The notes under the pieces: generated by a model
Told to the model about the DNA's origin: nothing
The model's input: the letters and a program-made list of their open reading frames with translations, nothing else
Databases searched by the model: none
Shown here: piece after piece, positions 41,069-49,394 of the stretch
Layout of the letters: the number at the start of each line of letters is the position of its first letter
Numbering within the stretch: the stretch's first letter is position 1
Assembly (NCBI GenBank): GCA_038229135.1
Contig: JBBROS010000011.1
Location: 1-64,000, forward strand
Length of the DNA stretch: 64,000 nt
Direction: 5' to 3'
DNA from: JBBROS01 sp038229135
Lineage (GTDB): Bacteria > Pseudomonadota > Alphaproteobacteria > Acetobacterales > Acetobacteraceae
Made by a program: the position numbers and the translations under genes

Positions 41069-42376
41069 TCAGCCTGCGGTTGCCCGGGTGAAACGCTCCA
41101 GCCGAAACGGCGTGGGGTCCACCACCGGGGCGTCGTTCACGACCATATCTGCCATCAGCCGCCCGGCGCCGGGGCCGATGCCGAAGCCGTGGCCGGAGAA
41201 GCCGGTGGCGAGGTGGAAGCCCGGGGTGCCGGGGACGGGGCCGATGACGGGGATGCCGTCGGGGGTTGCGTCGATCATGCCGCCCCATGTCCCGGTCACC
41301 TTCATGCCGGCGAAGACGGGGAGCACGCGGGCGAGGTCTCGGGTGACGAAGTCGAGGCTGGCTTGGTTGGGGGCGGGGTCCAGGACGCGGGTGGCTTCGA
41401 ACGGGGTGGGGTCGTCCATGCCCCAGCTCCGCTTGGTGCGGAGCTCGGCGAGGAAGCTGGCATCGAGGCGCAGCTTCAGTTCGCGGCGGTTCTGCAGGAA
41501 GGACCGCCCGAAGTGCGGCAGCTGGCGGAAGCTGTCGGGGGTGATGGGCGTGATGGATGCGTTGCGCCGGGCGATGGTGTAGCCGCCATCGGTGCGCTTG
41601 CGGATGGCCCAGTGCTGGCCGCCGCTGGTGACCTCGGGGCCGGGCAGCGGGGCGGTGCGCATGACGGAGCCGAGCACGCGGAGCTGGGGCAGATCGACGC
41701 CCTGGTTGCCGCAGAACAGGCGGGACCAGGCGCCACCCGCGAGCACGGCGCCCTCGCAGGCGATGCGGCCGCGCTCGGTGATGACGCCTGCGACGCGCCC
41801 CGCCTGCAGGTCGAGCCCCCGGGCGGCGCAGCCTTCGAGCACGATGCCGCCCAGGCGGCGGAGCGCGGCGACCATGGCGGGCACGGCCTGGTGCGGCTCG
41901 GCACGGCCGTCCTGCGGTGTGTGCACCCCGCCCACGAAGGACACGGCGGCACCGGGCACGATGGCGGCGGCCTCCGCGGCCGAGAGCACGCGCGTGCCGG
42001 TCTGATACTCCCGGACGCTGTCCAGCCAGGCGGTGTGGACCCCCATCTCGGCGTCCGTTTCGGCCACGTAGGCGGTGCCGGCGCGGCGGAAGCCGACATC
42101 GGCTCCCACGCGGGGGGCCATGCGGTCCCACATGCGCACGCTTTCCATGGCGAGCGGGATCTCGGCCGGGTCCCGGCCCGTGGTGCGGCACCAGCCCCAG
42201 TTGCGGCTGGACTGCTCGGCGGCCACGCGGCCCTTCTCGAGCACGACCACGGCCACCCCGCGCTCGGCGAGCGACAGGGCCGTGCTGATCCCGATCACCC
42301 CGGCGCCGATGATGACGATGCCGGTGCGGCGGGGCAGCTCCTGGTCGGTGTCGGCCGGGTCGAGCAGGTGGTTCAT
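41069..42376 (-). CDS. FAD-dependent oxidoreductase, D-amino-acid dehydrogenase-like
   Basis: 435 aa of the DadA/glycine-oxidase superfamily. The FAD fold starts RRTGIVIIGAGVIGISTALSLAERGVAVVVLEK, and SSRNWGWCRTTGRDPAEI follows, as in DadA relatives. The C-terminus has DGIPVIGPVPGTPGFHLATGFSGHGFGIGPGAGRL, the second FAD-contact region. It probably oxidises an amino acid or N-methyl amine. It diverges from an amino-acid binding protein gene, which fits uptake plus catabolism. ATG 42376 is the only start matching the family N-terminus. Confidence 0.88.
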   Translation of the reverse strand: MNHLLDPADTDQELPRRTGIVIIGAGVIGISTALSLAERGVAVVVLEKGRVAAEQSSRNWGWCRTTGRDPAEIPLAMESVRMWDRMAPRVGADVGFRRAGTAYVAETDAEMGVHTAWLDSVREYQTGTRVLSAAEAAAIVPGAAVSFVGGVHTPQDGRAEPHQAVPAMVAALRRLGGIVLEGCAARGLDLQAGRVAGVITERGRIACEGAVLAGGAWSRLFCGNQGVDLPQLRVLGSVMRTAPLPGPEVTSGGQHWAIRKRTDGGYTIARRNASITPITPDSFRQLPHFGRSFLQNRRELKLRLDASFLAELRTKRSWGMDDPTPFEATRVLDPAPNQASLDFVTRDLARVLPVFAGMKVTGTWGGMIDATPDGIPVIGPVPGTPGFHLATGFSGHGFGIGPGAGRLMADMVVNDAPVVDPTPFRLERFTRATAG

Positions 42377-42434
42377 GCGTTTGCACCGGGTGGCGTTCGG
42401 GGTGCTAGGCTCGCACCAACCCGGGGGAATGGCC

Positions 42435-43448
42435 ATGGTCCGATTGATGCTGGCGGCGCTGCTTCTGGTTTCGGCCGCGGAGGGCGCTCGGGGGCAGAGC
42501 GGCTCGACGACGCTCGATGCGGTTCGGGCGCGGGGGCAGCTCGTGTGCGGCATCTCGGGCGAGATCACGGGGTTCTCGCTGCCGGACAGCCGGGGCGTGA
42601 TGCAGGGGCTGGACGCGGATGGCTGCAGGGCGATCGCGGCGGCGGCGCTTGGGGATGCGACGAAGGTGCGCTTCCTGCCGCTCTCGGCGCAGAACCGGTT
42701 CACGGCGCTGCAGTCGGGCGAGATCGACGTGCTGATCCGCAACACTGGCTGGTCGTTGACGCGGGAGGCGAGCCTGGGGCTGCTGTTCGCGGCGACGAAC
42801 TTCTGGGACGGCACGAGCCTGATCGTGAAGACCGCGAGCGGGGTCAAGAGCGTGAAGGAGCTCAACGGCGCGAGCATCTGCGTGCGGCCGGGCACGAGCA
42901 CGGAGCTGGACCTGGCCGATTGGGCGCGGACGCAGAAGATCGCCTTCACCCCGGTGCAGATCGGCGGGGTGAACGAGATCCAGCAGGCGTTCCTGGCAGG
43001 TCGGTGCGACGCGTTCACGACGGACAGCTCGCAGCTGGCCGGGTTCCGCTATGCGCAGGGGCCTCGGGCGGCGGAGCTGAGCATCCTGCCCGAGCCGATC
43101 GGGGTGGGCCCCTCGGGCAGCATGGTCCGCAAGGGCGACGACAAGTGGTACGACCTGGTGCGCTGGGTGCATTACGCGCAGGTGGCAGCCGAGAACCTCG
43201 GCGTTGGCCAGGCGAACGTGGAGGAGTTCGCGGCGTCCGCCAACCCGGACGTGCGTCGGCTGCTCGGGCTCGAGGCGGAGCTGGGCAAGGCGCTGGGGGT
43301 GGACAACCGCTGGGCCTACTCCGTGGTGAAGCAGGTGGGCAATTACGGGGACATGTGGGAGCGCTCGATCACGCCGATCGGGCTCGCGCGGGGGCCGAAC
43401 GCGTTGTGGACCAAGGGCGGGCTGCAGTTCGCGCCGCCGCTGCGGTAG
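42435..43448 (+). CDS. Amino-acid ABC transporter substrate-binding protein (AapJ/GltI-like)
   Basis: 337 aa. Signal peptide MVRLMLAALLLVSAAEGARG precedes a periplasmic family-3 binding fold. It has LDAVRARGQLVCGISGEITGFSLPDSRGVMQGLDAD, GEIDVLIRNTGWSLTRE and YAQGPRAAELSILPEPIGVGP, closely matching general amino-acid binding proteins. ATG 42435 was preferred over 42429 because GGGGG is then seven bases upstream. No permease genes follow, so it is an orphan. Divergent from the D-amino-acid-dehydrogenase-like gene. Confidence 0.9.
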   Translation: MVRLMLAALLLVSAAEGARGQSGSTTLDAVRARGQLVCGISGEITGFSLPDSRGVMQGLDADGCRAIAAAALGDATKVRFLPLSAQNRFTALQSGEIDVLIRNTGWSLTREASLGLLFAATNFWDGTSLIVKTASGVKSVKELNGASICVRPGTSTELDLADWARTQKIAFTPVQIGGVNEIQQAFLAGRCDAFTTDSSQLAGFRYAQGPRAAELSILPEPIGVGPSGSMVRKGDDKWYDLVRWVHYAQVAAENLGVGQANVEEFAASANPDVRRLLGLEAELGKALGVDNRWAYSVVKQVGNYGDMWERSITPIGLARGPNALWTKGGLQFAPPLR

Positions 43449-43451
43449 CGA

Positions 43452-44624
43452 TCAGGCGAGCGGCATGCGGAATGTGAAGCGCGTCTCGGCCGCATCGGAC
43501 GCGACCTCGAGCGTGCCGCCATGGGCGCGCGCGATCTCGCTGCAGATGTAGAGGCCCAGGCCGAGGCCCTGGAGGCCGGGGCGGAGCGAGCCGCGGACGA
43601 AGGGCTCGAAGATCGTGCCCACGACCTGGGGCGGGATGGGCTCGCCGGCATTGGCAACCGAGAGCTCGAAGGTGCCGCCCGACGTGCGGGCCTCGACGCG
43701 GATAGGGCTTGCGGTGGCGCCGTGGGTGAGGGCGGTGCCGACGAGGTTGGAGGCGAGCTGGCCGATCCGCCCCGGGTCGCAGTCGATGGGTTCGTCGATG
43801 TCGAAATGCGATACGATCGGGCGCTCGCCGGCGGTGGTCTGCAGCTCGGCCACCACCTGCTCCAGCACGGGCGTGAGCGGCATGCGGGTGCGCTCGAGCG
43901 CCAGGCCGCTGCCGAGGCGGCCGCGGGCGAAGTCCAGCACGTTGTCGATCAGCCCGGCCATCCGCTGCACGCTGCCCTGGACCAGGCCGACGATCATCGT
44001 CGAGCGCTCATCCAGCGGGGCCTTGCGGAGCAAGTGCATGCCGCCGCCGATGGCGGCCAGCGGGTTGCGGAGGTCGTGGCCCAGCACGGCGATGAATTGC
44101 TCGCGAAGTGCCGAGGTGGCGCGCTCGTCCATGAGGCTTGCCTGGATGGTGGCATTGAGCGCGTGGAGCTGGCGCTGCGCGTCCTCGGCGGCGGTGCGGG
44201 CGGCCACCAGCTCGCGCTCGTAGCGGCGCCGCTCGGTGGCGTTGAAGATGGTGATCCGGGTGAAGATGTGCTGGCCCTCGGGCCCGCGGCGCTCCGTGGC
44301 GTTGACGAGCACGGGCAGGCGTGCGCCGTCCTTGCACTGGAAGTCGAGCGCCACTTCGTTGAAGTGGCCCTGCAGCCGGAGCAGCGGGGCGAAGTGGGTT
44401 TCGTAGAAGATCCGGCTCGCGGTGCTCAGCAAGGCATGCAGGTGCTGGCCGATGAGGGCCTGCTTGTCCTGCCGGAGCCAGGTGGCGACGGTGGCGTTGG
44501 CCTTGAACACGCGCCCGTTCGGCTCGAGGGACAAGTATCCGCACGGCGCGTTCTCGTACAGGTCCTCGAGGTCCTCGTGCGACCCCGGCTCCTGCTTGAC
44601 GTCAGACAAAGGCCCGGATCGCAT
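43452..44624 (-). CDS. PAS-domain sensor histidine kinase
   Basis: 390-aa soluble kinase. A PAS domain (about residues 25-140: LYENAPCGYLSLEPNGRVF...) leads to a dimerisation helix with the phospho-accepting His in FIAVLGHDLRNPLAAIGGG, then an ATP domain with SNLVGTALTHG, VANAGEPIP, and GLGLGLYICSEIARAHGG. No membrane segment is present, so it senses a cytosolic cue. Its ATG lies inside the end of the RsbQ-like hydrolase gene (23-base overlap), so the hydrolase product may be its PAS ligand. No response regulator adjoins. Confidence 0.9.
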   Translation of the reverse strand: MRSGPLSDVKQEPGSHEDLEDLYENAPCGYLSLEPNGRVFKANATVATWLRQDKQALIGQHLHALLSTASRIFYETHFAPLLRLQGHFNEVALDFQCKDGARLPVLVNATERRGPEGQHIFTRITIFNATERRRYERELVAARTAAEDAQRQLHALNATIQASLMDERATSALREQFIAVLGHDLRNPLAAIGGGMHLLRKAPLDERSTMIVGLVQGSVQRMAGLIDNVLDFARGRLGSGLALERTRMPLTPVLEQVVAELQTTAGERPIVSHFDIDEPIDCDPGRIGQLASNLVGTALTHGATASPIRVEARTSGGTFELSVANAGEPIPPQVVGTIFEPFVRGSLRPGLQGLGLGLYICSEIARAHGGTLEVASDAAETRFTFRMPLA

Positions 44625-45402
44625 TGGCGACTTCGCCGGGGGCGCTGAGGTTCGGGCAGTGCCCTGTCGCCTGGAGCTGGACGAGGGTGCTCCCGGCGAT
44701 GTGGCGATGCACGTAGTCGCCGACGGGCTTCGGCGCGATCGGGTCGTCGCTGCTTTGCAGGATGAGGGTGGGGGTGGCGATGGCAGCGAGGTCGGCGCGG
44801 TTGTCCGACGTGAAGGTGACGCGCGCGAAGTCCTTCGCGATGGCCGGGTCGGTGCGGCAGAAGCTGTTGGTGAGCTCCTCGGCAAGCTCCGGGCGGTCGG
44901 CGTTGCCGATGATCACGGGTGCCATGGTGGCGGACCATCCCATGTGGTTGTCGGAGAGGAACTCGAGCAGCTCCTCGATCTGGGGCGCCGTGAAGCCGCC
45001 GGTGTAGCCGTCCTCGTCGATATAGCGGGGAGACGGGCCGATCAGCACGAGGTGGCTGAACATCGAGGGCGCCTGGAGGGAGGCGAGCGCGCCTATCATG
45101 GCGCTGACGGAGTGGCCGACGAACACGGCGCGTTCGAGCCCGAGGGCCTGGCCGATCTCGACGATGTCCTGCGCGTAGCCCGAAAGGGACGCGTATTTGG
45201 CCGGTTCGTAGGCGGAGAGGTCGGAATTGCCGGCGCCGACATGGTCGAACACGACGGTGCGGAAGCTGTCCTCGAAGGCCGGGGCGACGAAGCGCCACAT
45301 GGCCTGGTCGCAGCCGAAGCCGTGGGCGAACAGCATCGTCCGCTCACCCACACCGCGGACCCGGACGTTGTTGCGCGACAGGATGTTTGGCGGCTGGTTC
45401 AT
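44602..45402 (-). CDS. RsbQ/KAI2-like alpha/beta hydrolase
   Basis: 266 aa. Fold features match the RsbQ family: the oxyanion region FAHGFGCDQAMWRFVAPAF, DHVGAGNSD, nucleophile Ser98 in VFVGHSVSAM, Asp219/220 in LQSSDDPIAP and His248 in TGHCPNLSAP. RsbQ in Bacillus works with the PAS phosphatase RsbP in energy-stress signalling. Here the partner is a PAS histidine kinase encoded by the overlapping downstream gene. ATG 45402 gives the standard N-terminus (NILSRNNVRVRG). Confidence 0.9.
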   Translation of the reverse strand: MNQPPNILSRNNVRVRGVGERTMLFAHGFGCDQAMWRFVAPAFEDSFRTVVFDHVGAGNSDLSAYEPAKYASLSGYAQDIVEIGQALGLERAVFVGHSVSAMIGALASLQAPSMFSHLVLIGPSPRYIDEDGYTGGFTAPQIEELLEFLSDNHMGWSATMAPVIIGNADRPELAEELTNSFCRTDPAIAKDFARVTFTSDNRADLAAIATPTLILQSSDDPIAPKPVGDYVHRHIAGSTLVQLQATGHCPNLSAPGEVANAIRAFV

Positions 45403-45594
45403 CGTACGCCCCTGTAACACGCGTACGCCCACGCACATAGCCGCGGGATCGGCGGTTCAGAACAGCCGCAGCGCCTGCCGAGGCGCAGCACGTGCTCGTA
45501 CTGTTTGCCGACATCGATGCCCATCCCGCGCGTGGCGGGCAGCGTAGGTGGCTGGGGGTGTCGCGGTGTCGGCTCGAGGAGGGGCAAGGGGTCG

Positions 45595-46530
45595 CTATCG
45601 GCCGAGCGTCATGGCGGCGGCCCAGGCGAGGGCGAGCTGGAGGGCGCAGGCGGTCCGGTAGAGGCGGAGGGCGCGCGCGATGTCGGCCGGCCCGGCATCC
45701 GGCGTGCCGTCGCCCATCCAGGCATCGTCCACGCGCACCCCGGCATAGGTGCGGGGGCCGGCGAGGCGAAGGCGGAGGGCCCCGGCCATGGCGGCTTCGG
45801 GCCAGCCGGCATTGGGCGAGCGGTGGCGGGGGGCATCGCGCAGGGTGGCGCGGAGGGCTGCGCGGGGACTGGCACCGGGGGTGATGGCGGCGGCGAGGAC
45901 GAGCCAGAGGGCGGCGAGGCGGGAGGCGGGGAGGTTGACGAGGTCGTCGAGCCTCGCGGAGGCCCAGCCATAGCGTTCGTGGCGGGGGGTGCGGTGGCCG
46001 ACCATGCTGTCGGCGGTGTTGACGGCCTTGTAGAGCATGATGCCCGGGAGGCCGAGGAGGGCGCACCAGAGCGCGGGCGCCACCACGCCGTCGGCGAAGT
46101 TCTCGGCCAGGCTCTCGATGGCGGCGCGGGCGATGGCGGGCTCGTCGAGCGAGGCCGGGTCGCGGCCGACGATGTGGCTGACGGCTTCGCGGCCCTGGGG
46201 CAGGCCCTGGCGGAGGCCGGCCTCGACGGCGGCCACGTGCGTGTGCAGCGAGCGGCTGGCCAGGCCGGTGCTGGCCAGGGCCGCGAGGGCGACGAGGCCG
46301 GGCCAGCCCAGCGGGGTGAGAAGCAGGGTGGCGATGGAGGCGGGGAGCCAGGTGGCGGCGAGGAGGGCCAGCAGTGCGAGGGCTCCCGCCGGGCGGCTGC
46401 GGGGCAGGGCGCGGTCGAGCCGGGCGATGAGAGCGCCCATCCAGACGACGGGGTGCCGTATGGCGCGGTAGAGGCGCTCCGGGTAGCCGAGCAGGGCCTC
46501 GAGCGTGAGGGCGGTTGCGAGAAGGAGCAT
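45595..46530 (-). CDS. cobD: Adenosylcobinamide-phosphate synthase (CobD/CbiB)
   Basis: Membrane protein of vitamin B12 synthesis that attaches the aminopropanol phosphate arm to adenosylcobyric acid; 311 aa with about five helices. Key blocks are HPVVWMGALIARLDRAL, AIESLAENFADGVVAPALW, YKAVNTADSMVGHRTPRHERYGWASARLDDLVN and RSPNAGWPEAAMAGAL. No other cobalamin genes and no B12 riboswitch are visible nearby. It diverges from the DUF1217 gene by 46 bases. Confidence 0.94.
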   Translation of the reverse strand: MLLLATALTLEALLGYPERLYRAIRHPVVWMGALIARLDRALPRSRPAGALALLALLAATWLPASIATLLLTPLGWPGLVALAALASTGLASRSLHTHVAAVEAGLRQGLPQGREAVSHIVGRDPASLDEPAIARAAIESLAENFADGVVAPALWCALLGLPGIMLYKAVNTADSMVGHRTPRHERYGWASARLDDLVNLPASRLAALWLVLAAAITPGASPRAALRATLRDAPRHRSPNAGWPEAAMAGALRLRLAGPRTYAGVRVDDAWMGDGTPDAGPADIARALRLYRTACALQLALAWAAAMTLGR

Positions 46531-46576
46531 GGGACCGGTTAAACCCTCGTTCAGACCTGGCCGCTAGCGTGGCGGG

Positions 46577-47383
46577 ATGGTGCTGGACTCGTTCTCGCTC
46601 ACGCTGCTGCCCAGGGCGTCGCCCGATGCCGGGTTCAGCACGGCCTTCACCCTGCCGCCGGCGCGGACCAACCCGGTGCCGGCGCTGGATGCAGCCGTGC
46701 GCGGGCGGGACAAGGGGGTGGCGGCGCAGGCGGCGGACCCGCAGGTGAAGCGGGAGCTGGCGGCGTTCCGTGCGGCCGTGGCCACGGCAAAGGATCCGGC
46801 GGCGCTGCTGGCCAACGCGGACGCAAGGCGCGTGCTGCTCACGGCGAACGGGCTCGAGGACCAGGTGCAGTATGCGGCGCTGGCGGCCAAGGCGCTGCTG
46901 CCGGAGCCGGGCGCCGGGTCGTTGGCGGTGCGGCTGACGGACACGCGGTGGAAGGCGGCGGCGCAGTCGCTCGACTTTGCCAACAAGGGCCTGACGAGCC
47001 TGAGGACCCCGGCGGTTCTGGACCGCATTGCCGACGCGTATGCCGAGGTGCGGTGGCGGCAGGGGCTGGACAAGACGACGCCCGGGCTTTCGAACGCGAT
47101 CGAGTTCCGCACGCGGGTGGCGGGCGTGGTGAATGCGACGCAGGTGCTGGGGGACAAGGTGCTGCGCGAGGTCGTGACGGTGGCGCTGGGCATTCCGAAG
47201 CAGATCGCGTTCCAGCCGCTGGAGGCGCAGGAGCGGGCGATCACGAGCAAGCTGGACCTGGCGCGGCTGAAGGATGCGAAGTTCGTGGAGCAGTTCGCGC
47301 GGCGATACCTGGTGGCGGCCGGGCAGGCCAGCGCGACGACGGCGGCGGCGCCGGTGACGGGGGTGGTGGGGTTGTTCGTTTAA
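46577..47383 (+). CDS. DUF1217-family (flagellar-type) protein
   Basis: 268 aa, mostly alpha-helical, no signal peptide. Similarity to DUF1217 is seen in ADPQVKRELAAFRAAVATAKDPAALLANADARRVLL, and again in VLREVVTVALGIPKQIAFQPLEAQERAITSKLDLARLKD. In alphaproteobacteria DUF1217 proteins are found among flagellar genes, but no other flagellar gene is present here. It could act in motility together with the chemoreceptor at 38.6 kb, which is speculation. Confidence 0.78.
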   Translation: MVLDSFSLTLLPRASPDAGFSTAFTLPPARTNPVPALDAAVRGRDKGVAAQAADPQVKRELAAFRAAVATAKDPAALLANADARRVLLTANGLEDQVQYAALAAKALLPEPGAGSLAVRLTDTRWKAAAQSLDFANKGLTSLRTPAVLDRIADAYAEVRWRQGLDKTTPGLSNAIEFRTRVAGVVNATQVLGDKVLREVVTVALGIPKQIAFQPLEAQERAITSKLDLARLKDAKFVEQFARRYLVAAGQASATTAAAPVTGVVGLFV

Positions 47384-47419
47384 CCAACGGGCTGGTCCGC
47401 GCGGCCACCCCTCCCCCGG

Positions 47420-47440
47420 CCCCTCCCGCAAGGGGAGGGG
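47420..47440. terminator. GC-rich hairpin between convergent genes
   Basis: CCCCTCCC-GCAA-GGGGAGGGG with further C-rich flank. It separates the DUF1217 gene from the oppositely oriented CoA-transferase gene and repeats the 21.25 kb core. Confidence 0.55.
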
Positions 47441-47449
47441 GGAAGAGAT

Positions 47450-48673
47450 CTAGACCAGCCCGCGCTGTCGTAGGTTCGCGATCTCGTCCGGCGAGAGGCC
47501 GAGCCGCTCCTGCAGCACGGCGTCCGTGTGGGCGCCAAGCAGCGGTGGGGCTTCGCGGTAGGTGACGGGGGTGTTGGAGAGGCGGACGGGATTGGCGACG
47601 AGCGTGAGGTCTGCGCCTGCGGCGTGGGGGAGGGTGGTGGTCATGCCGCGGGCCTGGACGTGCTCGTTCTGGAAGGCCTGGCCGATGGTGTTGACGGGGC
47701 CGCAGGGGACGCCGGCCTGCTCGAGGGCGCTCACCCATTCGGCGGTGGTGCGGGTGCGGGCGGCGGGCTCGAACGCCTCGAGGAAGGCGCTGCGGTGCTC
47801 GACCCGGGCGCGGTTGGTGGCGAAGCGGGGGTCGGTGGCCCATTCGGGGTGGCCCATGGTGGCGGCCATGCGGGCGAACTGCGCGTCGTTGCCGACGGCC
47901 ACGATCATGGCGCCGTCTGCCGTCGGCACGTCCTGGTAGGGGACGATGCTGGGGTGGGCGTTGCCCATGCGCTGCGGGGAGGTGCCGGTGACGAGGTAGT
48001 TCATGGCCTGGTTCGCGAGTGAGGCGAGCTGCACGTCGAGCAGCGCCACGTCGATGTGCTGGCCTTCGCCGGTGCGGTCCACGTGCGCGAGGGCGGCGAG
48101 GATGGCGGTGGTGGCGTAGAGGCCGGTGAGCACGTCCGTGAGGGCCACGCCCACCTTCTGCGGTCCGGCGCCGGGCTGGCCGTCGGGCACGCCGGTGATG
48201 CTCATGAGGCCGCCCATGCCCTGCATGAGGAAGTCGTAGCCGGCGCGGGGCGCGTATGGGCCGGTCTGGCCGAAGCCGGTGATGGAGCAATAGACGAGGC
48301 GGGGGTTGATGGCGCGGAGGCTGGGGTAGTCGAGCTTGTACTGGGCGAGGCCGCCGACCTTGAAGTTCTCGATGACGACGTCGCTGGTGGCGGCGAGGCG
48401 ATGGAGGAGGGCCTGGCCCTCCGGTTGCGTGAAGTCGACGGTGATGGAGCGCTTGTTGCGGTTGGCGCAGAGGAAGTAGGCGGCATCGTTGGTGGGCGCG
48501 CCGTCTGCGTCCGGCGCCCAGGGCGGGCCCCAGCCGCGCGTGTCGTCGCCGGTGCCCGGGCGCTCGACCTTCACGATGTCGGCGCCGTAATCGCCGAGGA
48601 GCTGCGCGGCCCAGGGTCCGGCGAGGATGCGGGAGAGGTCGAGGACCTTGAGGTGGGCGAGGGGGCCGGGCAT
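47450..48673 (-). CDS. CaiB/BaiF CoA-transferase family III protein
   Basis: 407 aa. Family features include PLAHLKVLDLSRILAGPWAAQLLGDYGADIVKVERPGTGD, YFLCANRNKRSITVDF and GFGQTGPYAPRAGYDFLMQGMGG; the catalytic Asp lies in VALLDVQLASLANQAM. These enzymes move CoA between carboxylic acids. Substrate is unknown. It starts two bases before the PIN toxin stop, so the two genes abut on the same strand. Confidence 0.92.
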   Translation of the reverse strand: MPGPLAHLKVLDLSRILAGPWAAQLLGDYGADIVKVERPGTGDDTRGWGPPWAPDADGAPTNDAAYFLCANRNKRSITVDFTQPEGQALLHRLAATSDVVIENFKVGGLAQYKLDYPSLRAINPRLVYCSITGFGQTGPYAPRAGYDFLMQGMGGLMSITGVPDGQPGAGPQKVGVALTDVLTGLYATTAILAALAHVDRTGEGQHIDVALLDVQLASLANQAMNYLVTGTSPQRMGNAHPSIVPYQDVPTADGAMIVAVGNDAQFARMAATMGHPEWATDPRFATNRARVEHRSAFLEAFEPAARTRTTAEWVSALEQAGVPCGPVNTIGQAFQNEHVQARGMTTTLPHAAGADLTLVANPVRLSNTPVTYREAPPLLGAHTDAVLQERLGLSPDEIANLRQRGLV

Positions 48674-49072
48674 TCAGGCCTGCGCCAGGTAATCGGCCGG
48701 GCGCAGGATGCGGACGCCGCGCCAGGGGTCGAGCGTGAGAAGGTCCTCGTCGCTGCTCACGATGATCCCGGCGCGGGCAGCAAGCGCAAGCTCGAGGTAT
48801 TTGTTGTCCTTGGCGTCACGACAGTCGAGCACCTGGGTCGAGGGAGCGAACATGATGCCGAAAGTGTGGAGCAGTTGAAGCAGATCGGCTCGCTGCACCA
48901 GGTCGATGTTGTGCTGCAGCCGCGGGCGATAGACGACGCCGATCAACTCGGACAGAACCGGCTCCGAGACCGCCACGACGCCGGTGCGGAATGCTCTGCG
49001 CACGTCCTGGTTGGGAACGCGGTCGCGGCCGAAGGTGGCGCTGACGAATGTCGAGGCGTCCAGCACGATCAC
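48674..49072 (-). CDS. PIN-domain toxin (VapC-like RNase)
   Basis: 132 aa from a GTG start. It has the PIN metal-binding acids: Asp5 in MIVLDASTF, a Glu in SEPVLSELIGVVYRP, and Asp residues in DAKDNKYLELALAARAGIIVSSDEDLL. The GTG overlaps the antitoxin stop (GTGA), the classic antitoxin-toxin order. It resembles the COG1569/PIN_3 subgroup of predicted toxins. Activity is inferred. Confidence 0.88.
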   Translation of the reverse strand: MIVLDASTFVSATFGRDRVPNQDVRRAFRTGVVAVSEPVLSELIGVVYRPRLQHNIDLVQRADLLQLLHTFGIMFAPSTQVLDCRDAKDNKYLELALAARAGIIVSSDEDLLTLDPWRGVRILRPADYLAQA

Positions 49073-49332
49073 GAGTTCGGCGGGGCGCCCGGATCACGAC
49101 GCTCGGCATTGTAGGCTGCGAGTTCCTCAGCGAGGATCTCATCCGTAAGTCCGCGGCGCCTCGCCTCGTCTCCGATCTCGTCCATGAGGTCGAACAGGCG
49201 CTCCACTGTGGCAGGCCTCAGCATCCGGCTCACCAATCGTCCGGCCAGGGCGCGCTTGTTCTCATCCTGCAACGCCCCGGCCACCGAGGCATCGACCGGG
49301 ATGAGCACATCGACGGTGTGAGTGTCAGGCAT
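49069..49332 (-). CDS. Antitoxin partner of the PIN toxin
   Basis: 87 aa. Acidic, helical protein: MPDTHTVDVLIPVDASVAGA then ERLFDLMDEIGDEARRRGLTDEILAEELAAYNAERR. The last segment (GLTDEILAEELAAYNAERR) is typical of toxin-neutralising tails encoded before PIN genes. AAGGAG lies six bases before the ATG. It overlaps the toxin start by four bases and is very probably an antitoxin. Confidence 0.82.
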   Translation of the reverse strand: MPDTHTVDVLIPVDASVAGALQDENKRALAGRLVSRMLRPATVERLFDLMDEIGDEARRRGLTDEILAEELAAYNAERRDPGAPPNS

Positions 49333-49394
49333 GAGCAGCTCCTTGCCGCGCTGGTATAGCGATCGGGCCGGTGCGGTTCCAGTTCGCCATTGCC

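Noticed and set aside
45403..45594. 62-codon frame before the RsbQ-like gene
   Set aside because: Overlaps the hydrolase start region, lacks a Shine-Dalgarno and shows no family resemblance; probably leader or promoter DNA.
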